Shown piece by piece: positions 18,603 to 29,839 of a DNA stretch of 64,000 bases (its first letter is position 1; each line of letters starts with the position of its first letter). Below the pieces are notes generated by a model. The model saw only the letters and a program-made list of their open reading frames with translations, was not told the DNA's origin and searched no databases. A program made the position numbers and the translations under genes. This DNA is from Pseudomonas sp. P8_241 (GTDB lineage: Bacteria; Pseudomonadota; Gammaproteobacteria; Pseudomonadales; Pseudomonadaceae): NCBI RefSeq assembly GCF_034008315.1, contig NZ_CP125377.1, forward strand, positions 1,376,001 to 1,440,000, read 5' to 3'.

Positions 18603-19156
18603 TCAACGAAATCAAGAAAGACGCTCAAGAGCGCATGCAGAAGTCCGTCGAATCGCTGGCGCACAACTTCGGCCGTATCCGTACCGGCCAGGCGCACCCA
18701 AGCATTCTGGAAGGCGTGATGGTGCCGTACTACGGTTCCGATACTCCGATCAAGCAAGTAGCAAACATCACCGTCAAAGACGCCCGCACCCTGCAAGTGG
18801 TTGCCTTCGAGCGCAACATGCTGGGTGCTGTCGACAAGGCTATCGGTAGCGCAGGTCTGAACCTGAACCCGACCAACCTTGGCGAGCTGCTGCTGATCTC
18901 CATGCCGGCCCTGACCGAAGAAACCCGCAAGGGCTTCACCAAGCAGGCCCGTGACGTTGCTGAAGACGCTCGTGTTGCCGTGCGCAACATCCGTCGCGAT
19001 GCGAACAGCCAGCTCAAGGATCTGGTCAAGGAAAAAGCCATCAGTGAAGACGAAGAGCGCCGCGCAACTGGCGAAATCGACGATCTGACGAAAAAATTCG
19101 TGGCAAAAATCGACGCGGATTTGGCGCAGAAAGAAAAAGACCTGATGGCCGTATAA
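18599..19156 (+). CDS. frr: Ribosome recycling factor
   Basis: A protein of 185 aa that, with EF-G, splits post-termination ribosomes. The full-length family pattern is present: [18 protein letters not shown] at the start, [20 protein letters not shown] in the head region and a Lys/Glu-rich C-terminal helix. It is translationally coupled to pyrH through an ATGA overlap. Confidence 0.98.
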   Translation: MINEIKKDAQERMQKSVESLAHNFGRIRTGQAHPSILEGVMVPYYGSDTPIKQVANITVKDARTLQVVAFERNMLGAVDKAIGSAGLNLNPTNLGELLLISMPALTEETRKGFTKQARDVAEDARVAVRNIRRDANSQLKDLVKEKAISEDEERRATGEIDDLTKKFVAKIDADLAQKEKDLMAV

Positions 19157-19169
19157 GGGTCGAGTTTTC

Positions 19170-19925
19170 ATGGAAAAGACCAAGCAGGCTGCGCCGTCTA
19201 TAGTTCCGCGTCACGTCGCGATCATCATGGATGGTAATAATCGCTGGGCAAAAAAACGCTTTATGCCGGGAGTTGCAGGGCATAAGGCGGGCGTGGACGC
19301 GGTTCGCGCGGTCATTGAGGTGTGTGCTGAATCTGGGGTCGAAGTATTGACCCTGTTCGCGTTTTCCAGCGAGAACTGGCAGCGCCCGGTCGATGAAGTC
19401 AGTGCCTTGATGGATTTGTTCTTCAAGGCGTTGCGTCGTGAGGCCAAGCGCCTCAACGACAACAACATCAGTCTGCGCATCATTGGTGATCGCTCGCGCT
19501 TCCATCCCGAGCTTCAGGCGGCGATGCGCGAAGCGGAAGCCATGACGGCCGGTGCCAATCGTTTCGTTCTGCAGATCGCCGCCAACTACGGCGGTCAGTG
19601 GGATATTGCACAAGCCGCCCAGCGGCTGGCCCGGGAAGTCCAGGCCGGGCATCTGCGCCCGGAGGACATTACGCCGGAGCTGCTGCAGACCTGCCTGGCT
19701 ACCGGCGACCTGCCATTGCCTGACCTGTGCATTCGCACGGGAGGCGAACACCGCATCAGCAACTTCCTGCTGTGGCAACTGGCCTACGCCGAATTGTACT
19801 TTTCCGACCTGTTCTGGCCGGACTTCAAACACGATGCCATGCGTAACGCGCTGGCCGATTTCGCATCCCGCCAGCGTCGCTTCGGTAAAACGAGCGAGCA
19901 GGTCGAGGCTGGAGCCCGGGTTTAA
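19170..19925 (+). CDS. uppS: (2E,6E)-farnesyl diphosphate-specific undecaprenyl diphosphate synthase
   Basis: A protein of 251 aa, cis-prenyltransferase making the C55 lipid carrier for peptidoglycan and O-antigen synthesis. It has the catalytic Asp in IIMDGNNRWAKKR, LFAFSSENWQRP, and the C-terminal RTGGEHRISNFLLWQ with Arg residues for diphosphate binding, then YAELYF. The TAA shares its last base with the cdsA ATG, so it is coupled to cdsA in the usual uppS-cdsA-dxr order. Confidence 0.97.
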   Translation: MEKTKQAAPSIVPRHVAIIMDGNNRWAKKRFMPGVAGHKAGVDAVRAVIEVCAESGVEVLTLFAFSSENWQRPVDEVSALMDLFFKALRREAKRLNDNNISLRIIGDRSRFHPELQAAMREAEAMTAGANRFVLQIAANYGGQWDIAQAAQRLAREVQAGHLRPEDITPELLQTCLATGDLPLPDLCIRTGGEHRISNFLLWQLAYAELYFSDLFWPDFKHDAMRNALADFASRQRRFGKTSEQVEAGARV

Positions 19926-20731
19926 TGCTTAAACAACGAATCATCACCGCACTGATCCTGCTGCCGATTGCCCTGTGCGGGTTTTTCCTGCTGGAGGGGT
20001 CCGGTTTTGCGCTGTTTATCGGTCTGGTCGTGACCCTTGGCGCCTGGGAATGGGCTCGTTTGGCAGGCTTTACCGCCCAGCCGATCCGGGTTGCTTATGC
20101 CGCTGTCGTCGCGGCAATTCTGTTTGTCTTGCACGTCCTGCCGGCCCTGGCCCCTTGGGTATTGGGGGCTTCGGTGTTGTGGTGGGGGGTAGCGACGTAC
20201 CTGGTGCTGACGTACCCGCGCAGTAGCGAGCATTGGGCCAGTGCGGTCTGCAAGCTTGTCATCGGGCTGCTGATCTTGCTGCCGGCCTGGCAGGGCCTGG
20301 TTCTGATCAAGCAGGAGTCTTTGGGTAACTGGTTGATCATGGCGGTGATGGTGCTGGTCTGGGGGGCTGATATCGGGGCGTACTTTTCCGGTCGGGCCTT
20401 CGGCAAGCGCAAGCTGGCGCCGCAAGTCAGTCCAGGCAAAAGCTGGGAGGGCGTGTATGGTGGTCTGTTGCTGAGCCTGGTCATCACTGCACTCGTCGGT
20501 ATTGCGCGTGACTGGAGCTTTTCTCAGATGCTGATGGGCCTGTTTGGCGCAGCAGTCATCGTGTTTATTTCGGTGGTCGGAGATCTCACGGAAAGCATGT
20601 TCAAGCGCCAATCCGGAATCAAGGACAGCAGTAACCTGCTGCCCGGCCACGGCGGTGTGCTGGATCGGATCGACAGCCTGACGGCGGCAATACCAGTGTT
20701 CGCCGTGCTGCTGTGGATGGCGGGACCATGA
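19925..20731 (+). CDS. cdsA: Phosphatidate cytidylyltransferase
   Basis: A protein of 268 aa with about 8 membrane helices, making CDP-diacylglycerol from phosphatidate and CTP. The C-terminal CDP-DAG synthase signature is complete: [18 protein letters not shown] followed by [11 protein letters not shown]. Its start overlaps the uppS stop by one base and its stop overlaps the dxr start by four (ATGA). Confidence 0.96.
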   Translation: MLKQRIITALILLPIALCGFFLLEGSGFALFIGLVVTLGAWEWARLAGFTAQPIRVAYAAVVAAILFVLHVLPALAPWVLGASVLWWGVATYLVLTYPRSSEHWASAVCKLVIGLLILLPAWQGLVLIKQESLGNWLIMAVMVLVWGADIGAYFSGRAFGKRKLAPQVSPGKSWEGVYGGLLLSLVITALVGIARDWSFSQMLMGLFGAAVIVFISVVGDLTESMFKRQSGIKDSSNLLPGHGGVLDRIDSLTAAIPVFAVLLWMAGP

Positions 20732-21918
20732 GTCACCCACAGCAGATTACCGTTCTGGGCGCTACGGGTTCGATTGGCCTGAGTACACTCGACGTCATTG
20801 CCCGGCATCCGGATCGTTATCAGGTTTTCGCCCTCAGCGGTTTCACTCGGTTGGCCGAGCTGCTGGCGCTTTGTGTGCGCCACTCTCCACGGTTTGCCGT
20901 GGTGCCCGAGGCCTATGCTGCCGTGCGCTTGCAGGATGATTTGCTCGCGGCGGGCCTCTCGACCCGCGTGCTGGTCGGTGAGGAAGGCCTTTGTCAGGTA
21001 GCGGCTGACCCGCAAGTCGATGCGGTCATGGCGGCTATTGTCGGGGCGGCGGGATTGCGTCCGACCCTGGCGGCAGTAGAGGCAGGCAAGAAGATTCTCC
21101 TGGCCAACAAGGAGGCGCTGGTCATGTCCGGCGCTTTGTTCATGCAGGCTGTGCGTAAAAGCGGTTCGGTATTGCTGCCGATCGACAGTGAGCACAACGC
21201 GATTTTTCAGTGCATGCCGCGGGATTTCGACCGTGGATTGAGTGCTGTCGGCGTGCGTCGGATTCTGCTGACAGCTTCTGGTGGCCCGTTCCGACAGACA
21301 CCGATGGCTGAATTGGCCCATGTTTCACCTGATCAGGCCTGCGCGCACCCAAACTGGTCCATGGGGCGCAAGATTTCCGTTGATTCGGCCAGCATGATGA
21401 ACAAAGGCCTTGAGTTGATCGAAGCTTGCTGGCTATTCGATGCCAAGCCATCCCAGGTCGAAGTAGTGATTCACCCGCAGAGTGTGATTCACTCGCTGGT
21501 CGACTATGTCGATGGTTCTGTTTTGGCGCAGTTGGGTAATCCAGACATGCGCACGCCAATTGCCAACGCTTTGGCCTGGCCCGAGCGAATTGATTCGGGG
21601 GTTGCCCCTTTGGACCTGTTCGCCATTGCGCGCCTGGATTTCCAGGCGCCTGACGAAGAACGCTTCCCGTGTCTGCGATTGGCGCGGCAGGCGGCTGAAG
21701 CCGGTAATAGTGCTCCTGCCATGCTCAATGCGGCGAATGAAGTCGCCGTGGCAGCGTTTCTCGACGGACGGGTTCGTTACCCGGAAATCGCGAGTATTAT
21801 CGAGGAAGTATTGAATCTGGAGCCCGTAGTGGCGGTGGATGATCTTGAAGCAGTGTTCACGGCAGATGCGAAAGCGCGACTGCTGGCCGGGCATTGGCTC
21901 AGTCGTCACGGACGCTAA
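20728..21918 (+). CDS. dxr: 1-deoxy-D-xylulose 5-phosphate reductoisomerase
   Basis: A protein of 396 aa, the NADPH-dependent first committed enzyme of the MEP isoprenoid pathway, target of fosmidomycin. It has the NADPH loop [15 protein letters not shown] at the N-terminus, the metal-site segment [13 protein letters not shown], and the flexible-loop region [21 protein letters not shown]. The ATG at 20728 overlapping the cdsA stop is chosen over 20713, which lies inside cdsA. ispD and ispF of the same pathway are in this window. Confidence 0.97.
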   Translation: MSHPQQITVLGATGSIGLSTLDVIARHPDRYQVFALSGFTRLAELLALCVRHSPRFAVVPEAYAAVRLQDDLLAAGLSTRVLVGEEGLCQVAADPQVDAVMAAIVGAAGLRPTLAAVEAGKKILLANKEALVMSGALFMQAVRKSGSVLLPIDSEHNAIFQCMPRDFDRGLSAVGVRRILLTASGGPFRQTPMAELAHVSPDQACAHPNWSMGRKISVDSASMMNKGLELIEACWLFDAKPSQVEVVIHPQSVIHSLVDYVDGSVLAQLGNPDMRTPIANALAWPERIDSGVAPLDLFAIARLDFQAPDEERFPCLRLARQAAEAGNSAPAMLNAANEVAVAAFLDGRVRYPEIASIIEEVLNLEPVVAVDDLEAVFTADAKARLLAGHWLSRHGR

Positions 21919-21972
21919 GTGCTGCGAACACGTTTGCCCCGGCAGCGGCGGATAGGATTGCGGAGAAAGTAA

Positions 21973-23325
21973 ATGAGCGCGCTTTATATGATTGTCGGCA
22001 CCCTGGTTGCACTGGGTGTGCTGGTTACCTTCCACGAGTTCGGCCATTTTTGGGTCGCGCGTCGCTGTGGGGTCAAAGTGCTGCGTTTCTCCGTAGGCTT
22101 TGGCATGCCGCTGCTGCGCTGGCATGACAAGCAAGGCACCGAGTTCGTGGTTGCCGCCATCCCGCTGGGTGGTTACGTGAAGATGCTCGACGAGCGGGAG
22201 GGCGAAGTACCACTCGATCAACTCGATCAATCGTTCAATCGCAAGACCGTCCGCCAGCGCATCGCTATCGTGGCGGCGGGACCGATTGCCAACTTTCTGC
22301 TGGCCCTGGTGTTTTTCTGGGTGTTGGCGATGCTCGGCAGCGAGCAGGTGCGTCCGGTCATTGGTGCCGTCGAGTCCGGTAGCATCGCGGCCAAGGCAGG
22401 CTTGAGTCGGGGGCAGGAGATCGTCGCCATTGATGGTGAAGCGACTTCTGGCTGGGCTGCGGTGAATCTGCAGCTTGTCCGCCGCCTGGGGGAAAGCGGT
22501 TCGCTGCAAGTCATGGTTCGCGAGCAAGGTTCTACGGCCGACTCTCCTCGGGAGCTGGCGCTGGATAAGTGGCTCAAGGGGGCTGATGAGCCTGATCCGA
22601 TCCAATCCCTGGGTATCCGTCCATGGCGCCCGGCATTGCCGCCGGTGTTGGCCGAAATCGATCCAAAGGGGCCGGCTCAAACTGCCGGCCTGAAAACCGG
22701 TGACCGTTTGTTGGCCCTCGATGGCCGCTCGGTGGATGATTGGCAGCAGGTGGTGGATACCGTCCGTAAGCATCCTGATACCAAAATCATGCTGCGGGTC
22801 GAGCGCGACGGTGCTCAAATCGACGTCCCGGTAACATTGGCTTCGCGAGGCGAAAGCAAGTCTCCTAGTGGTTATCTGGGCGCTGGGGTGAAGGCGGTGG
22901 ATTGGCCGCCGGAAATGATTCGCGAGGTCAGTTACGGTCCGTTGGCCGCGATCGGCGAAGGCGCTAGCCGCACCTGGACCATGAGTGTGCTGACCCTCGA
23001 TTCACTCAAGAAAATGTTGTTCGGCGAGCTCTCGGTAAAAAACTTGAGTGGACCGATAACCATTGCTAAAGTGGCGGGCGCTTCGGCCCAGTCGGGTGTC
23101 GCTGATTTCCTGAATTTCCTTGCTTATCTGAGTATTAGCCTGGGTGTTCTGAATCTGTTGCCCATTCCTGTGCTGGATGGGGGACATTTGTTGTTTTATC
23201 TGATCGAGTGGGCGCGTGGTCGTCCCTTGTCAGATCGGGTGCAGGGTTGGGGGATACAGATCGGTATCAGTTTGGTGGTCGGGGTGATGTTGCTTGCTCT
23301 GGTCAATGATCTGGGTCGACTGTAA
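21973..23325 (+). CDS. rseP: Site-2 membrane metalloprotease RseP
   Basis: A protein of 450 aa that cuts anti-sigma factors within the membrane (RseA/MucA class) to release the envelope-stress sigma factor; called MucP in P. aeruginosa. Zinc ligands are in VTFHEFGHFWVAR (about residue 20) and the third ligand Asp in IPVLDGGHLLFY near the C-terminus. Two PDZ domains lie in the periplasmic loop (about 110-310), seen as AKAGLSRGQEIVAIDG and AQTAGLKTGDRLLALDG. It lies directly before bamA. Confidence 0.96.
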   Translation: MSALYMIVGTLVALGVLVTFHEFGHFWVARRCGVKVLRFSVGFGMPLLRWHDKQGTEFVVAAIPLGGYVKMLDEREGEVPLDQLDQSFNRKTVRQRIAIVAAGPIANFLLALVFFWVLAMLGSEQVRPVIGAVESGSIAAKAGLSRGQEIVAIDGEATSGWAAVNLQLVRRLGESGSLQVMVREQGSTADSPRELALDKWLKGADEPDPIQSLGIRPWRPALPPVLAEIDPKGPAQTAGLKTGDRLLALDGRSVDDWQQVVDTVRKHPDTKIMLRVERDGAQIDVPVTLASRGESKSPSGYLGAGVKAVDWPPEMIREVSYGPLAAIGEGASRTWTMSVLTLDSLKKMLFGELSVKNLSGPITIAKVAGASAQSGVADFLNFLAYLSISLGVLNLLPIPVLDGGHLLFYLIEWARGRPLSDRVQGWGIQIGISLVVGVMLLALVNDLGRL

Positions 23326-23399
23326 CGCTTCGCTGAATTGCGAATCTGCCGCATTTTGCGGCAGTTTGTTTATTGCCAGTTGGAATAAGAAAGGACTTC

Positions 23400-25775
23400 A
23401 TGAAACGTCTGCTGCTAACTGCGGTTCTCACCGTATTGATGATCGCCGAAGTTCACGCCGAGTCCTTCACTATCTCTGATATTCGCGTCAATGGCCTCCA
23501 GCGGGTCTCCGCGGGTAGCGTCTTTGGTGCTTTGCCGTTGAACGTCGGTGAACAGGCGGATGATCGTCGCCTGGTGGAATCCACTCGTGCGTTGTTCAAA
23601 ACCGGTTTCTTTCAAGATATCCAGCTGGGCCGTGACGGCAACGTCCTGGTCATCACGGTAGTCGAGCGTCCATCCGTCGCCAGCATCGAGATCGAAGGTA
23701 ACAAGGCGATCTCTACCGAAGACCTGATGAAAGGCCTCAAGCAATCCGGTCTGGCCGAAGGCGAGATCTTCCAGCGTGCAACGCTCGAAGGTGTGCGTAA
23801 CGAACTGCAGCGTCAATACGTCGCCCAGGGTCGCTACTCGGCGACCGTCGACACCGAGGTGGTGCCGCAACCGCGCAACCGCGTCGCGCTGAAGGTCAAC
23901 ATCAACGAAGGTACCGTTGCCGCTATCCAGCACATCAACGTGGTGGGCAACACCGTCTTCCCTGATGAAGACCTGATCGACCTGTTCGAACTCAAGACAA
24001 CCAACTGGTTGTCGTTCTTCAAGAACGACGACAAGTACGCCCGTGAAAAACTGTCCGGTGACCTTGAGCGTCTGCGCTCCTACTACCTGGACCGTGGCTA
24101 CATCAACATGGATATCGCCTCGACCCAGGTGTCCATCACGCCGGACAAGAAGCACGTCTATATCACTGTCAACGTCAACGAAGGCGAGAAGTACACCGTT
24201 CGTGACGTCAAGCTGAGCGGTGACCTGAAAGTCCCTGAGGACCAGGTCAAGTCGTTGCTGCTGGTGCAAAAAGGCCAGGTGTTCTCGCGCAAGCTGATGA
24301 CCACCACCTCCGAACTGATCACCCGCCGACTGGGTAACGAGGGTTATACCTTCGCCAACGTCAACGGCGTGCCTCAACCGCACGATGACGACCATACCGT
24401 AGACATCACGTTCGCTGTCGATCCTGGCAAGCGTGCTTACGTGAATCGCATCAACTTCCGTGGCAACACCAAGTCCGAAGACGAAGTGCTGCGCCGTGAA
24501 ATGCGTCAAATGGAAGGCGGCTGGGCTTCGACCTACCTGATCGACCAGTCCAAGACCCGTCTGGAGCGTCTGGGCTTCTTCAAGGAAGTCAACGTCGAAA
24601 CCCCGGCCGTACCGGGTGTCGATGACCAGGTCGACGTTAACTACAGCGTTGAAGAGCAGGCCTCCGGTTCCATCACTGCCAGTGTCGGTTTTGCCCAAAG
24701 CGCCGGTTTGATCCTCGGTGGGTCGATCACCCAGAACAACTTCCTGGGTACCGGTAACAAGGTCAGCGTCGGCCTGACCCGAAGCGAATACCAAACCCGT
24801 TATAACTTCGGCTTTGTGGACCCCTACTGGACCGCCGATGGCGTTAGCCTGGGTTACAACGCTTTCTACCGTACGACTGACTACGACGAGCTTGATGTCG
24901 ACGTGGCGAGCTATGCGGTGGACAGCCTGGGTGCGGGTGTCAGCGTCGGATACCCGATCAGCGAGACTTCGCGTCTGACCTTTGGCCTGACGGCTCAGCA
25001 GGATGAGATCAAGACAGGTGTGTACACCGTTGACGAGATCTTCGACTTCGTTAACAAGGAAGGCGACAAGTATCTGAACTTCAAGGCTTCGGCCGGTTGG
25101 TCCGAGTCCACCCTGAACAAGGGCGTGCTCGCCACCCGTGGTCATTCCCAGAGCCTGGTGCTGGAATCCACGACGCCTGGCAGTGACCTGTCGTTCTTCA
25201 AACTCGACTACCGTGGCCAGTTGTTCCAGCCATTGAGCGAGAACTACACCATGCGCCTGCACACTGAGCTGGGGTATGGCGACGGTTATGGTTCGACGGA
25301 TGGCTTGCCATTCTACGAAAACTACTATGCTGGTGGTTTCAACTCGGTTCGTGGCTTCAAGGACAGCACTTTGGGTCCGCGCAGCACGCCAAGTACCGGC
25401 AAGAACCCTGGCACCGCGCTCGACCCGGACCAGGATCCGCTGCCGTTCGGTGGTAACGTCCTGATCCAGGGTGGTGTGGAAGTTCTGTTCCCGCTGCCGT
25501 TCATCAAGGATCAACGCTCCCTGCGTACGTCGGTATTTTGGGATGTGGGTAACGTTTTCAACTCATCCTGCTCGGATACCACAAACGCGGATGGCACGAA
25601 GTCCAACACCAAGTGTGATGACATCAGCCTGAGCAATATGGCCAGTTCCGTTGGTGTGGGTGTGACCTGGGTCACCGCACTGGGTCCTCTGAGTTTTGCT
25701 TTGGCCATGCCGGTCAAGAAACCGGATGATGCTGAAACTCAAGTGTTCCAATTTTCCCTCGGCCAGACGTTCTAA
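23400..25775 (+). CDS. bamA: Outer membrane protein assembly factor BamA
   Basis: A protein of 791 aa, the central Omp85 subunit of the BAM complex. A signal peptide of about 20 residues (MKRLLLTAVLTVLMIAEVHA) precedes five POTRA domains (about 22-420) and a 16-strand barrel. It has the loop-6 motif VRGF (in GGFNSVRGFKD) and a C-terminal beta-signal ending in FSLGQTF with terminal Phe. The ATG at 23400 is chosen over 23373, because it begins the signal peptide. The gene order rseP-bamA-ompH-lpxD is the conserved one. Confidence 0.97.
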   Translation: MKRLLLTAVLTVLMIAEVHAESFTISDIRVNGLQRVSAGSVFGALPLNVGEQADDRRLVESTRALFKTGFFQDIQLGRDGNVLVITVVERPSVASIEIEGNKAISTEDLMKGLKQSGLAEGEIFQRATLEGVRNELQRQYVAQGRYSATVDTEVVPQPRNRVALKVNINEGTVAAIQHINVVGNTVFPDEDLIDLFELKTTNWLSFFKNDDKYAREKLSGDLERLRSYYLDRGYINMDIASTQVSITPDKKHVYITVNVNEGEKYTVRDVKLSGDLKVPEDQVKSLLLVQKGQVFSRKLMTTTSELITRRLGNEGYTFANVNGVPQPHDDDHTVDITFAVDPGKRAYVNRINFRGNTKSEDEVLRREMRQMEGGWASTYLIDQSKTRLERLGFFKEVNVETPAVPGVDDQVDVNYSVEEQASGSITASVGFAQSAGLILGGSITQNNFLGTGNKVSVGLTRSEYQTRYNFGFVDPYWTADGVSLGYNAFYRTTDYDELDVDVASYAVDSLGAGVSVGYPISETSRLTFGLTAQQDEIKTGVYTVDEIFDFVNKEGDKYLNFKASAGWSESTLNKGVLATRGHSQSLVLESTTPGSDLSFFKLDYRGQLFQPLSENYTMRLHTELGYGDGYGSTDGLPFYENYYAGGFNSVRGFKDSTLGPRSTPSTGKNPGTALDPDQDPLPFGGNVLIQGGVEVLFPLPFIKDQRSLRTSVFWDVGNVFNSSCSDTTNADGTKSNTKCDDISLSNMASSVGVGVTWVTALGPLSFALAMPVKKPDDAETQVFQFSLGQTF

Positions 25776-25820
25776 GCGTCTGACCCAAGATAACGACAAT
25801 GGATTTTGTAGGAGTGCATC

Positions 25821-26324
25821 GTGCGTAAGTTGACTCAATTGGTTCTCCTCGCTTCCGTACTGGTAGCAGGCCCGGCATTTGCCGACATGAAAATCGCCGT
25901 TCTGAACTATCAAATGGCCTTGCTGGAATCCGACGCGGCCAAGAAGTACGCCGTGGATGCCGAGAAGAAGTTCGGTCCTCAGCTGACCAAGCTCAAGACT
26001 CTGGAAAGCAGCGCCAAGGGTATTCAGGATCGTCTGATGGCTGGCGGCGACAAGATGCAGCAAGGCGAGCGCGAGCGTCTTGAGCTCGAATTCAAGCAAA
26101 AGGCCCGCGACTTCCAGTTCCAGTCCAAGGAACTGAATGAGGCCAAAGCCGTTGCCGACCGTGAAATGCTGAAGCAGCTCAAGCCGAAACTGGACAGCGC
26201 TGTGGAAGAAGTCATCAAGAAAGGTGCTTTTGACCTGGTCTTCGAGCGTGGCGCAGTGATTGATGTCAAGCCTCAGTACGACATCACGCGCCAGGTTATC
26301 GAGCGCATGAATCAGCTGAAGTAA
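25821..26324 (+). CDS. ompH: Periplasmic chaperone Skp/OmpH
   Basis: A protein of 167 aa with a signal peptide ending LVAGPAFA before DMKIAVLNYQ. The mature part is a small beta core plus a long, charged helical arm pair (KKFGPQLTKLKTLE...), typical of trimeric Skp, which holds unfolded outer-membrane proteins on their way to BamA. The start is GTG at 25821 with TAGGAG six to seven bases upstream. It lies 45 bases after bamA. Confidence 0.94.
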   Translation: MRKLTQLVLLASVLVAGPAFADMKIAVLNYQMALLESDAAKKYAVDAEKKFGPQLTKLKTLESSAKGIQDRLMAGGDKMQQGERERLELEFKQKARDFQFQSKELNEAKAVADREMLKQLKPKLDSAVEEVIKKGAFDLVFERGAVIDVKPQYDITRQVIERMNQLK

Positions 26325-26327
26325 CCC

Positions 26328-27383
26328 ATGACCGCGACTATAAAGCTCGGCCAATTGGCCGAGTTCCTCGGCGCCACACTGCGTGGCGACCCGGAGAAAG
26401 AAATCACTGGGCTAGCCACCTTGCAGGAGGCTGGCCCAGCTCAGTTGAGCTTTCTCGCAAACCCCCAGTACCGAAAATACCTGGCAGGCAGTCAGGCTGC
26501 AGCTTTATTGCTCAAAGCCGCTGATGCTGAAGGTTTTGCCGGTAATGCGTTGGTTGTGCCAGACCCGTACGCGGCTTACGCCCGAATTTCCCACTTGTTC
26601 GATCCCAAGCCCAAGGCAGTTATTGGTGTTCACCCGACAGCGGTGATTGCTGATGACGCAGTGGTTGATCCGACGGCAAGCATCGGTGCCTTTGCAGTCA
26701 TTGAAGGTTCGGTGCGTATTGCAGCCGGAGTGACCATCGGCGCGCACTGTTTCATCGGTGCCCGGAGTGAAATTGGTGAGGGCGGGTGGCTTGCGCCGCG
26801 CGTCACGCTGTATCACGACGTTCGGGTCGGCAAGCGGGTGGTGATTCAGTCCGGTGCTGTACTCGGCGGCGAAGGCTTCGGTTTTGCCAATGAGAAAGGC
26901 ATCTGGCAAAAAATCGCCCAGATCGGTGGTGTGTTGATTGGGGACGATGTGGAAATTGGCGTGAATACTGCCATTGACCGTGGTGCATTGGCCGATACCA
27001 TCCTTGGCAATGGCGTTAAACTCGACAACCAGATACAGATCGCCCACAACGTTCAGGTTGGTGACCACACCGCCATGGCGGCGTGCGTGGGCATTTCCGG
27101 CAGTACGAAAATCGGCAAGCATTGCATGCTGGCCGGTGGAGTCGGGCTGGTAGGGCACATAGAAGTTTGCGACAACGTTTTTATCACCGGCATGACCATG
27201 GTGACCCACTCGATTACCGAACCGGGCGCTTATTCATCCGGTACGGCGATGCAGCCCGCAGCCGAATGGCGCAAAAGCGCGGCACGCCTTCGTCAGCTCG
27301 ATGACATCGCACGACGTCTGCGACAGTTGGAAAAGCAAGTAGGGGAAGTGACCCCTGACGGTAATGCTTCATCAGATGGCTGA
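26328..27383 (+). CDS. lpxD: UDP-3-O-(3-hydroxyacyl)glucosamine N-acyltransferase
   Basis: A protein of 351 aa, third lipid A step. An N-terminal uridine-binding domain ([18 protein letters not shown]) is followed by a left-handed beta-helix of hexapeptide repeats (about 100-310) including the catalytic His region [18 protein letters not shown], and a C-terminal helical extension. It starts four bases after ompH and is followed, after a 109-base gap, by fabZ-lpxA-lpxB. Confidence 0.96.
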   Translation: MTATIKLGQLAEFLGATLRGDPEKEITGLATLQEAGPAQLSFLANPQYRKYLAGSQAAALLLKAADAEGFAGNALVVPDPYAAYARISHLFDPKPKAVIGVHPTAVIADDAVVDPTASIGAFAVIEGSVRIAAGVTIGAHCFIGARSEIGEGGWLAPRVTLYHDVRVGKRVVIQSGAVLGGEGFGFANEKGIWQKIAQIGGVLIGDDVEIGVNTAIDRGALADTILGNGVKLDNQIQIAHNVQVGDHTAMAACVGISGSTKIGKHCMLAGGVGLVGHIEVCDNVFITGMTMVTHSITEPGAYSSGTAMQPAAEWRKSAARLRQLDDIARRLRQLEKQVGEVTPDGNASSDG

Positions 27384-27492
27384 TACCATTTCCATATCAA
27401 GTGTGCACAGCCGCTAGACTGCCTCCCTTGATTTGCTAGAGGAGTGCGCATCAGTCGCGCGCTCCCAATCTTTACATAGGCTTCCCCCCGAA

Positions 27493-27933
27493 ATGATGGA
27501 CATCAACGAGATTCGCGAATACCTGCCTCACCGTTACCCGTTCCTGCTGGTGGACCGGGTCGTGGATCTGGATGTGGAAGGCAAGCGCATTCGCGCCTAC
27601 AAGAATGTCAGCATCAACGAGCCATTCTTCAATGGTCACTTCCCTGCGCATCCAATCATGCCAGGCGTATTGATCATCGAAGCGATGGCTCAGGCTGCCG
27701 GGATCCTTGGTTTCAAAATGCTCGACGTGAAGCCGGCCGATGGCACGCTCTACTACTTTGTCGGCTCTGACAAGCTGCGCTTCCGTCAGCCAGTGCTGCC
27801 GGGTGATCAGTTGATCCTCGAAGCCAAGTTTCTGAGCTGCAAGCGGCAGATCTGGAAGTTCGAATGCCAGGCTTCGGTCGACGGCAAACCAGTCTGCTCC
27901 GCTGAAATCATCTGTGCGGAACGCAAGCTATGA
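27493..27933 (+). CDS. fabZ: 3-hydroxyacyl-[ACP] dehydratase FabZ
   Basis: A protein of 146 aa with a hot-dog fold that dehydrates beta-hydroxyacyl-ACP and so competes with lipid A synthesis for hydroxyacyl-ACP. It has the catalytic His in [24 protein letters not shown] with the catalytic Glu further on. Start [20 protein letters not shown] at 27493 and 27496 are both possible, and no good SD is visible. Its TGA overlaps the lpxA ATG. Confidence 0.96.
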   Translation: MMDINEIREYLPHRYPFLLVDRVVDLDVEGKRIRAYKNVSINEPFFNGHFPAHPIMPGVLIIEAMAQAAGILGFKMLDVKPADGTLYYFVGSDKLRFRQPVLPGDQLILEAKFLSCKRQIWKFECQASVDGKPVCSAEIICAERKL

Positions 27934-28706
27934 GTTTGATTGACCCTCGCGCAATCATCGATCCGACGGCCGTCCTGGCCGACGGCGTCGAGGTCGGCCC
28001 GTGGTCGATCATCGGCGCAGGTGTGGAAATCGGCGAGGGTACAGTCATCGGGCCGCACGTGATCCTCAAGGGTCCGACCCGGATCGGCAAGCACAATCGC
28101 ATCTACCAGTTTTCCTCGGTGGGTGAAGACACGCCGGATCTGAAATACAAAGGCGAAGAAACCCGCCTGGTCATTGGTGACCACAACGTCATCCGCGAAG
28201 GCGTGACGATCCATCGTGGCACGGTTCAGGATCGGTCGGAAACCACCCTGGGCGATCACAATCTGATCATGGCCTATGCCCATATCGGCCACGACAGCGT
28301 CATCGGGAACCACTGCATTCTGGTAAACAACACCGCTCTGGCCGGCCATGTGCATGTGCATGATTGGGCGATTCTGTCTGGTTTTACGCTGGTGCATCAG
28401 TATTGCCACATTGGCGCCCACAGCTTTTCCGGCATGGGCACAGCGATCGGCAAGGACGTCCCTGCTTATGTCACGGTGTTCGGTAATCCTGCCGAAGCCC
28501 GAAGCATGAACTTCGAAGGCATGCGTCGTCGTGGTTTCAGTGAGGACGCCATCCATGCGTTGCGCCGAGCCTACAAAGTGGTTTACCGCCAGGGACTGAC
28601 GGTCGAGCAGGCGCTTGCCGAGCTGGCGGAGCCTTCGGCGCAGTTTCCGGAAGTGGCCGTTTTCCGCGACTCGATCCAGTCTTCGACCCGCGGCATCACG
28701 CGCTAA
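27930..28706 (+). CDS. lpxA: UDP-N-acetylglucosamine O-acyltransferase
   Basis: A protein of 258 aa, first lipid A enzyme, adding 3-hydroxyacyl from ACP to UDP-GlcNAc. It consists of left-handed beta-helix repeats from [16 protein letters not shown] onwards, the catalytic His segment [16 protein letters not shown], and a C-terminal helical domain after [19 protein letters not shown]. It is coupled to fabZ by a 4-base overlap and followed two bases later by lpxB. Confidence 0.97.
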   Translation: MSLIDPRAIIDPTAVLADGVEVGPWSIIGAGVEIGEGTVIGPHVILKGPTRIGKHNRIYQFSSVGEDTPDLKYKGEETRLVIGDHNVIREGVTIHRGTVQDRSETTLGDHNLIMAYAHIGHDSVIGNHCILVNNTALAGHVHVHDWAILSGFTLVHQYCHIGAHSFSGMGTAIGKDVPAYVTVFGNPAEARSMNFEGMRRRGFSEDAIHALRRAYKVVYRQGLTVEQALAELAEPSAQFPEVAVFRDSIQSSTRGITR

Positions 28707-28708
28707 TC

Positions 28709-29839
28709 ATGGCCAGTTTGCGTATTGCGCTGGTAGCGGGCGAGGCTTCCGGCGACATTCTTGGGGCGGGTCTGATGCGCGCCCTCAAGGCTCGTCACTC
28801 TGCGATCGAGTTCATTGGCGTGGGTGGCCCGCTGATGCAGGCCGAAGGTCTGACGTCCTATTTTCCGATGGAACGGCTGTCTGTCATGGGTCTGGTGGAA
28901 GTGTTGGGCCGGTTGCGCGAGCTGTTGGCGCGGCGCAAGAAGCTGGTGGCCGACCTGATCGCCGCAAAGCCTGACGTCTTCATCGGTATCGACGCGCCGG
29001 ACTTCAACCTCACTATCGAACTCAAGTTGCGTCAGGCCGGGATCAAGACCGTGCATTACGTCAGCCCTTCAGTCTGGGCCTGGCGGCAGAAGCGGGTGCT
29101 GAAGATTCGCGAGGGATGCGACCTGATGCTGACACTACTCCCGTTCGAAGCGAAATTTTACGAAGAGAAAGGCGTGCCGGTACGGTTTGTCGGGCACTCG
29201 CTGGCCGATACGATACCGCTCGAAGCCGATCGCGCCGCTGCAAGGGCGGAGCTGGGCTTGCCCGACGGACCGTTGGTGGCGCTGATGCCGGGCAGTCGTG
29301 GCGGCGAAGTCAGTCGGCTCGGCGCGCTGTTTCTCGATACCGCCCAGCGCTTGCGAGCCATGCGCCCGGGCGTGCGGTTCGTCATGCCTTGTGCCAGTCC
29401 TCAGCGCCGGGCGCAGCTTGAGGAGTTGTTGACCGGTCGCGACCTGCCGCTGACCTTGCTCGATGGCAAGTCGCATCTGGCCCTGGCTGCTTGCGACGCC
29501 GTGCTGATTGCCTCCGGAACCGCAACGCTGGAAGCCTTGCTGTATAAGCGACCGATGGTGGTTGCCTACCGTCTGGCGCCGCTGACGTTCTGGATTCTCA
29601 AACGCATGGTGAAAAGTCCCTACATCTCTTTACCGAATCTGTTGGCCCAGCGCCTGTTGGTGCCTGAGTTGCTACAGGATGATGCGACGGTCGAAGCATT
29701 GGCCCAGACCCTGTCGCCCCTGATTGAAGGCGGCGAAGAACAGACCCGCGGCTTTGATGAAATTCATCGGACCCTGCGCCGGGATGCCTCCAACCAGGCT
29801 GCGGACGCAGTGCTGAACCTGATCGGCCAAGTACAATGA
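28709..29839 (+). CDS. lpxB: Lipid-A-disaccharide synthase
   Basis: A protein of 376 aa, a GT19 glycosyltransferase joining lipid X and UDP-diacylglucosamine. The N-terminal signature is [19 protein letters not shown], with [14 protein letters not shown] in the middle and [21 protein letters not shown] towards the C-terminus. Its TGA overlaps the rnhB ATG. The order lpxA-lpxB-rnhB-dnaE is conserved in gammaproteobacteria. Confidence 0.97.
   Translation: MASLRIALVAGEASGDILGAGLMRALKARHSAIEFIGVGGPLMQAEGLTSYFPMERLSVMGLVEVLGRLRELLARRKKLVADLIAAKPDVFIGIDAPDFNLTIELKLRQAGIKTVHYVSPSVWAWRQKRVLKIREGCDLMLTLLPFEAKFYEEKGVPVRFVGHSLADTIPLEADRAAARAELGLPDGPLVALMPGSRGGEVSRLGALFLDTAQRLRAMRPGVRFVMPCASPQRRAQLEELLTGRDLPLTLLDGKSHLALAACDAVLIASGTATLEALLYKRPMVVAYRLAPLTFWILKRMVKSPYISLPNLLAQRLLVPELLQDDATVEALAQTLSPLIEGGEEQTRGFDEIHRTLRRDASNQAADAVLNLIGQVQ

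Noticed and set aside
23415..25514. A 699-codon open frame antisense to bamA
   Set aside because: It is the complement frame of a high-GC gene with strong codon bias; no recognisable domains, and bamA is certain.
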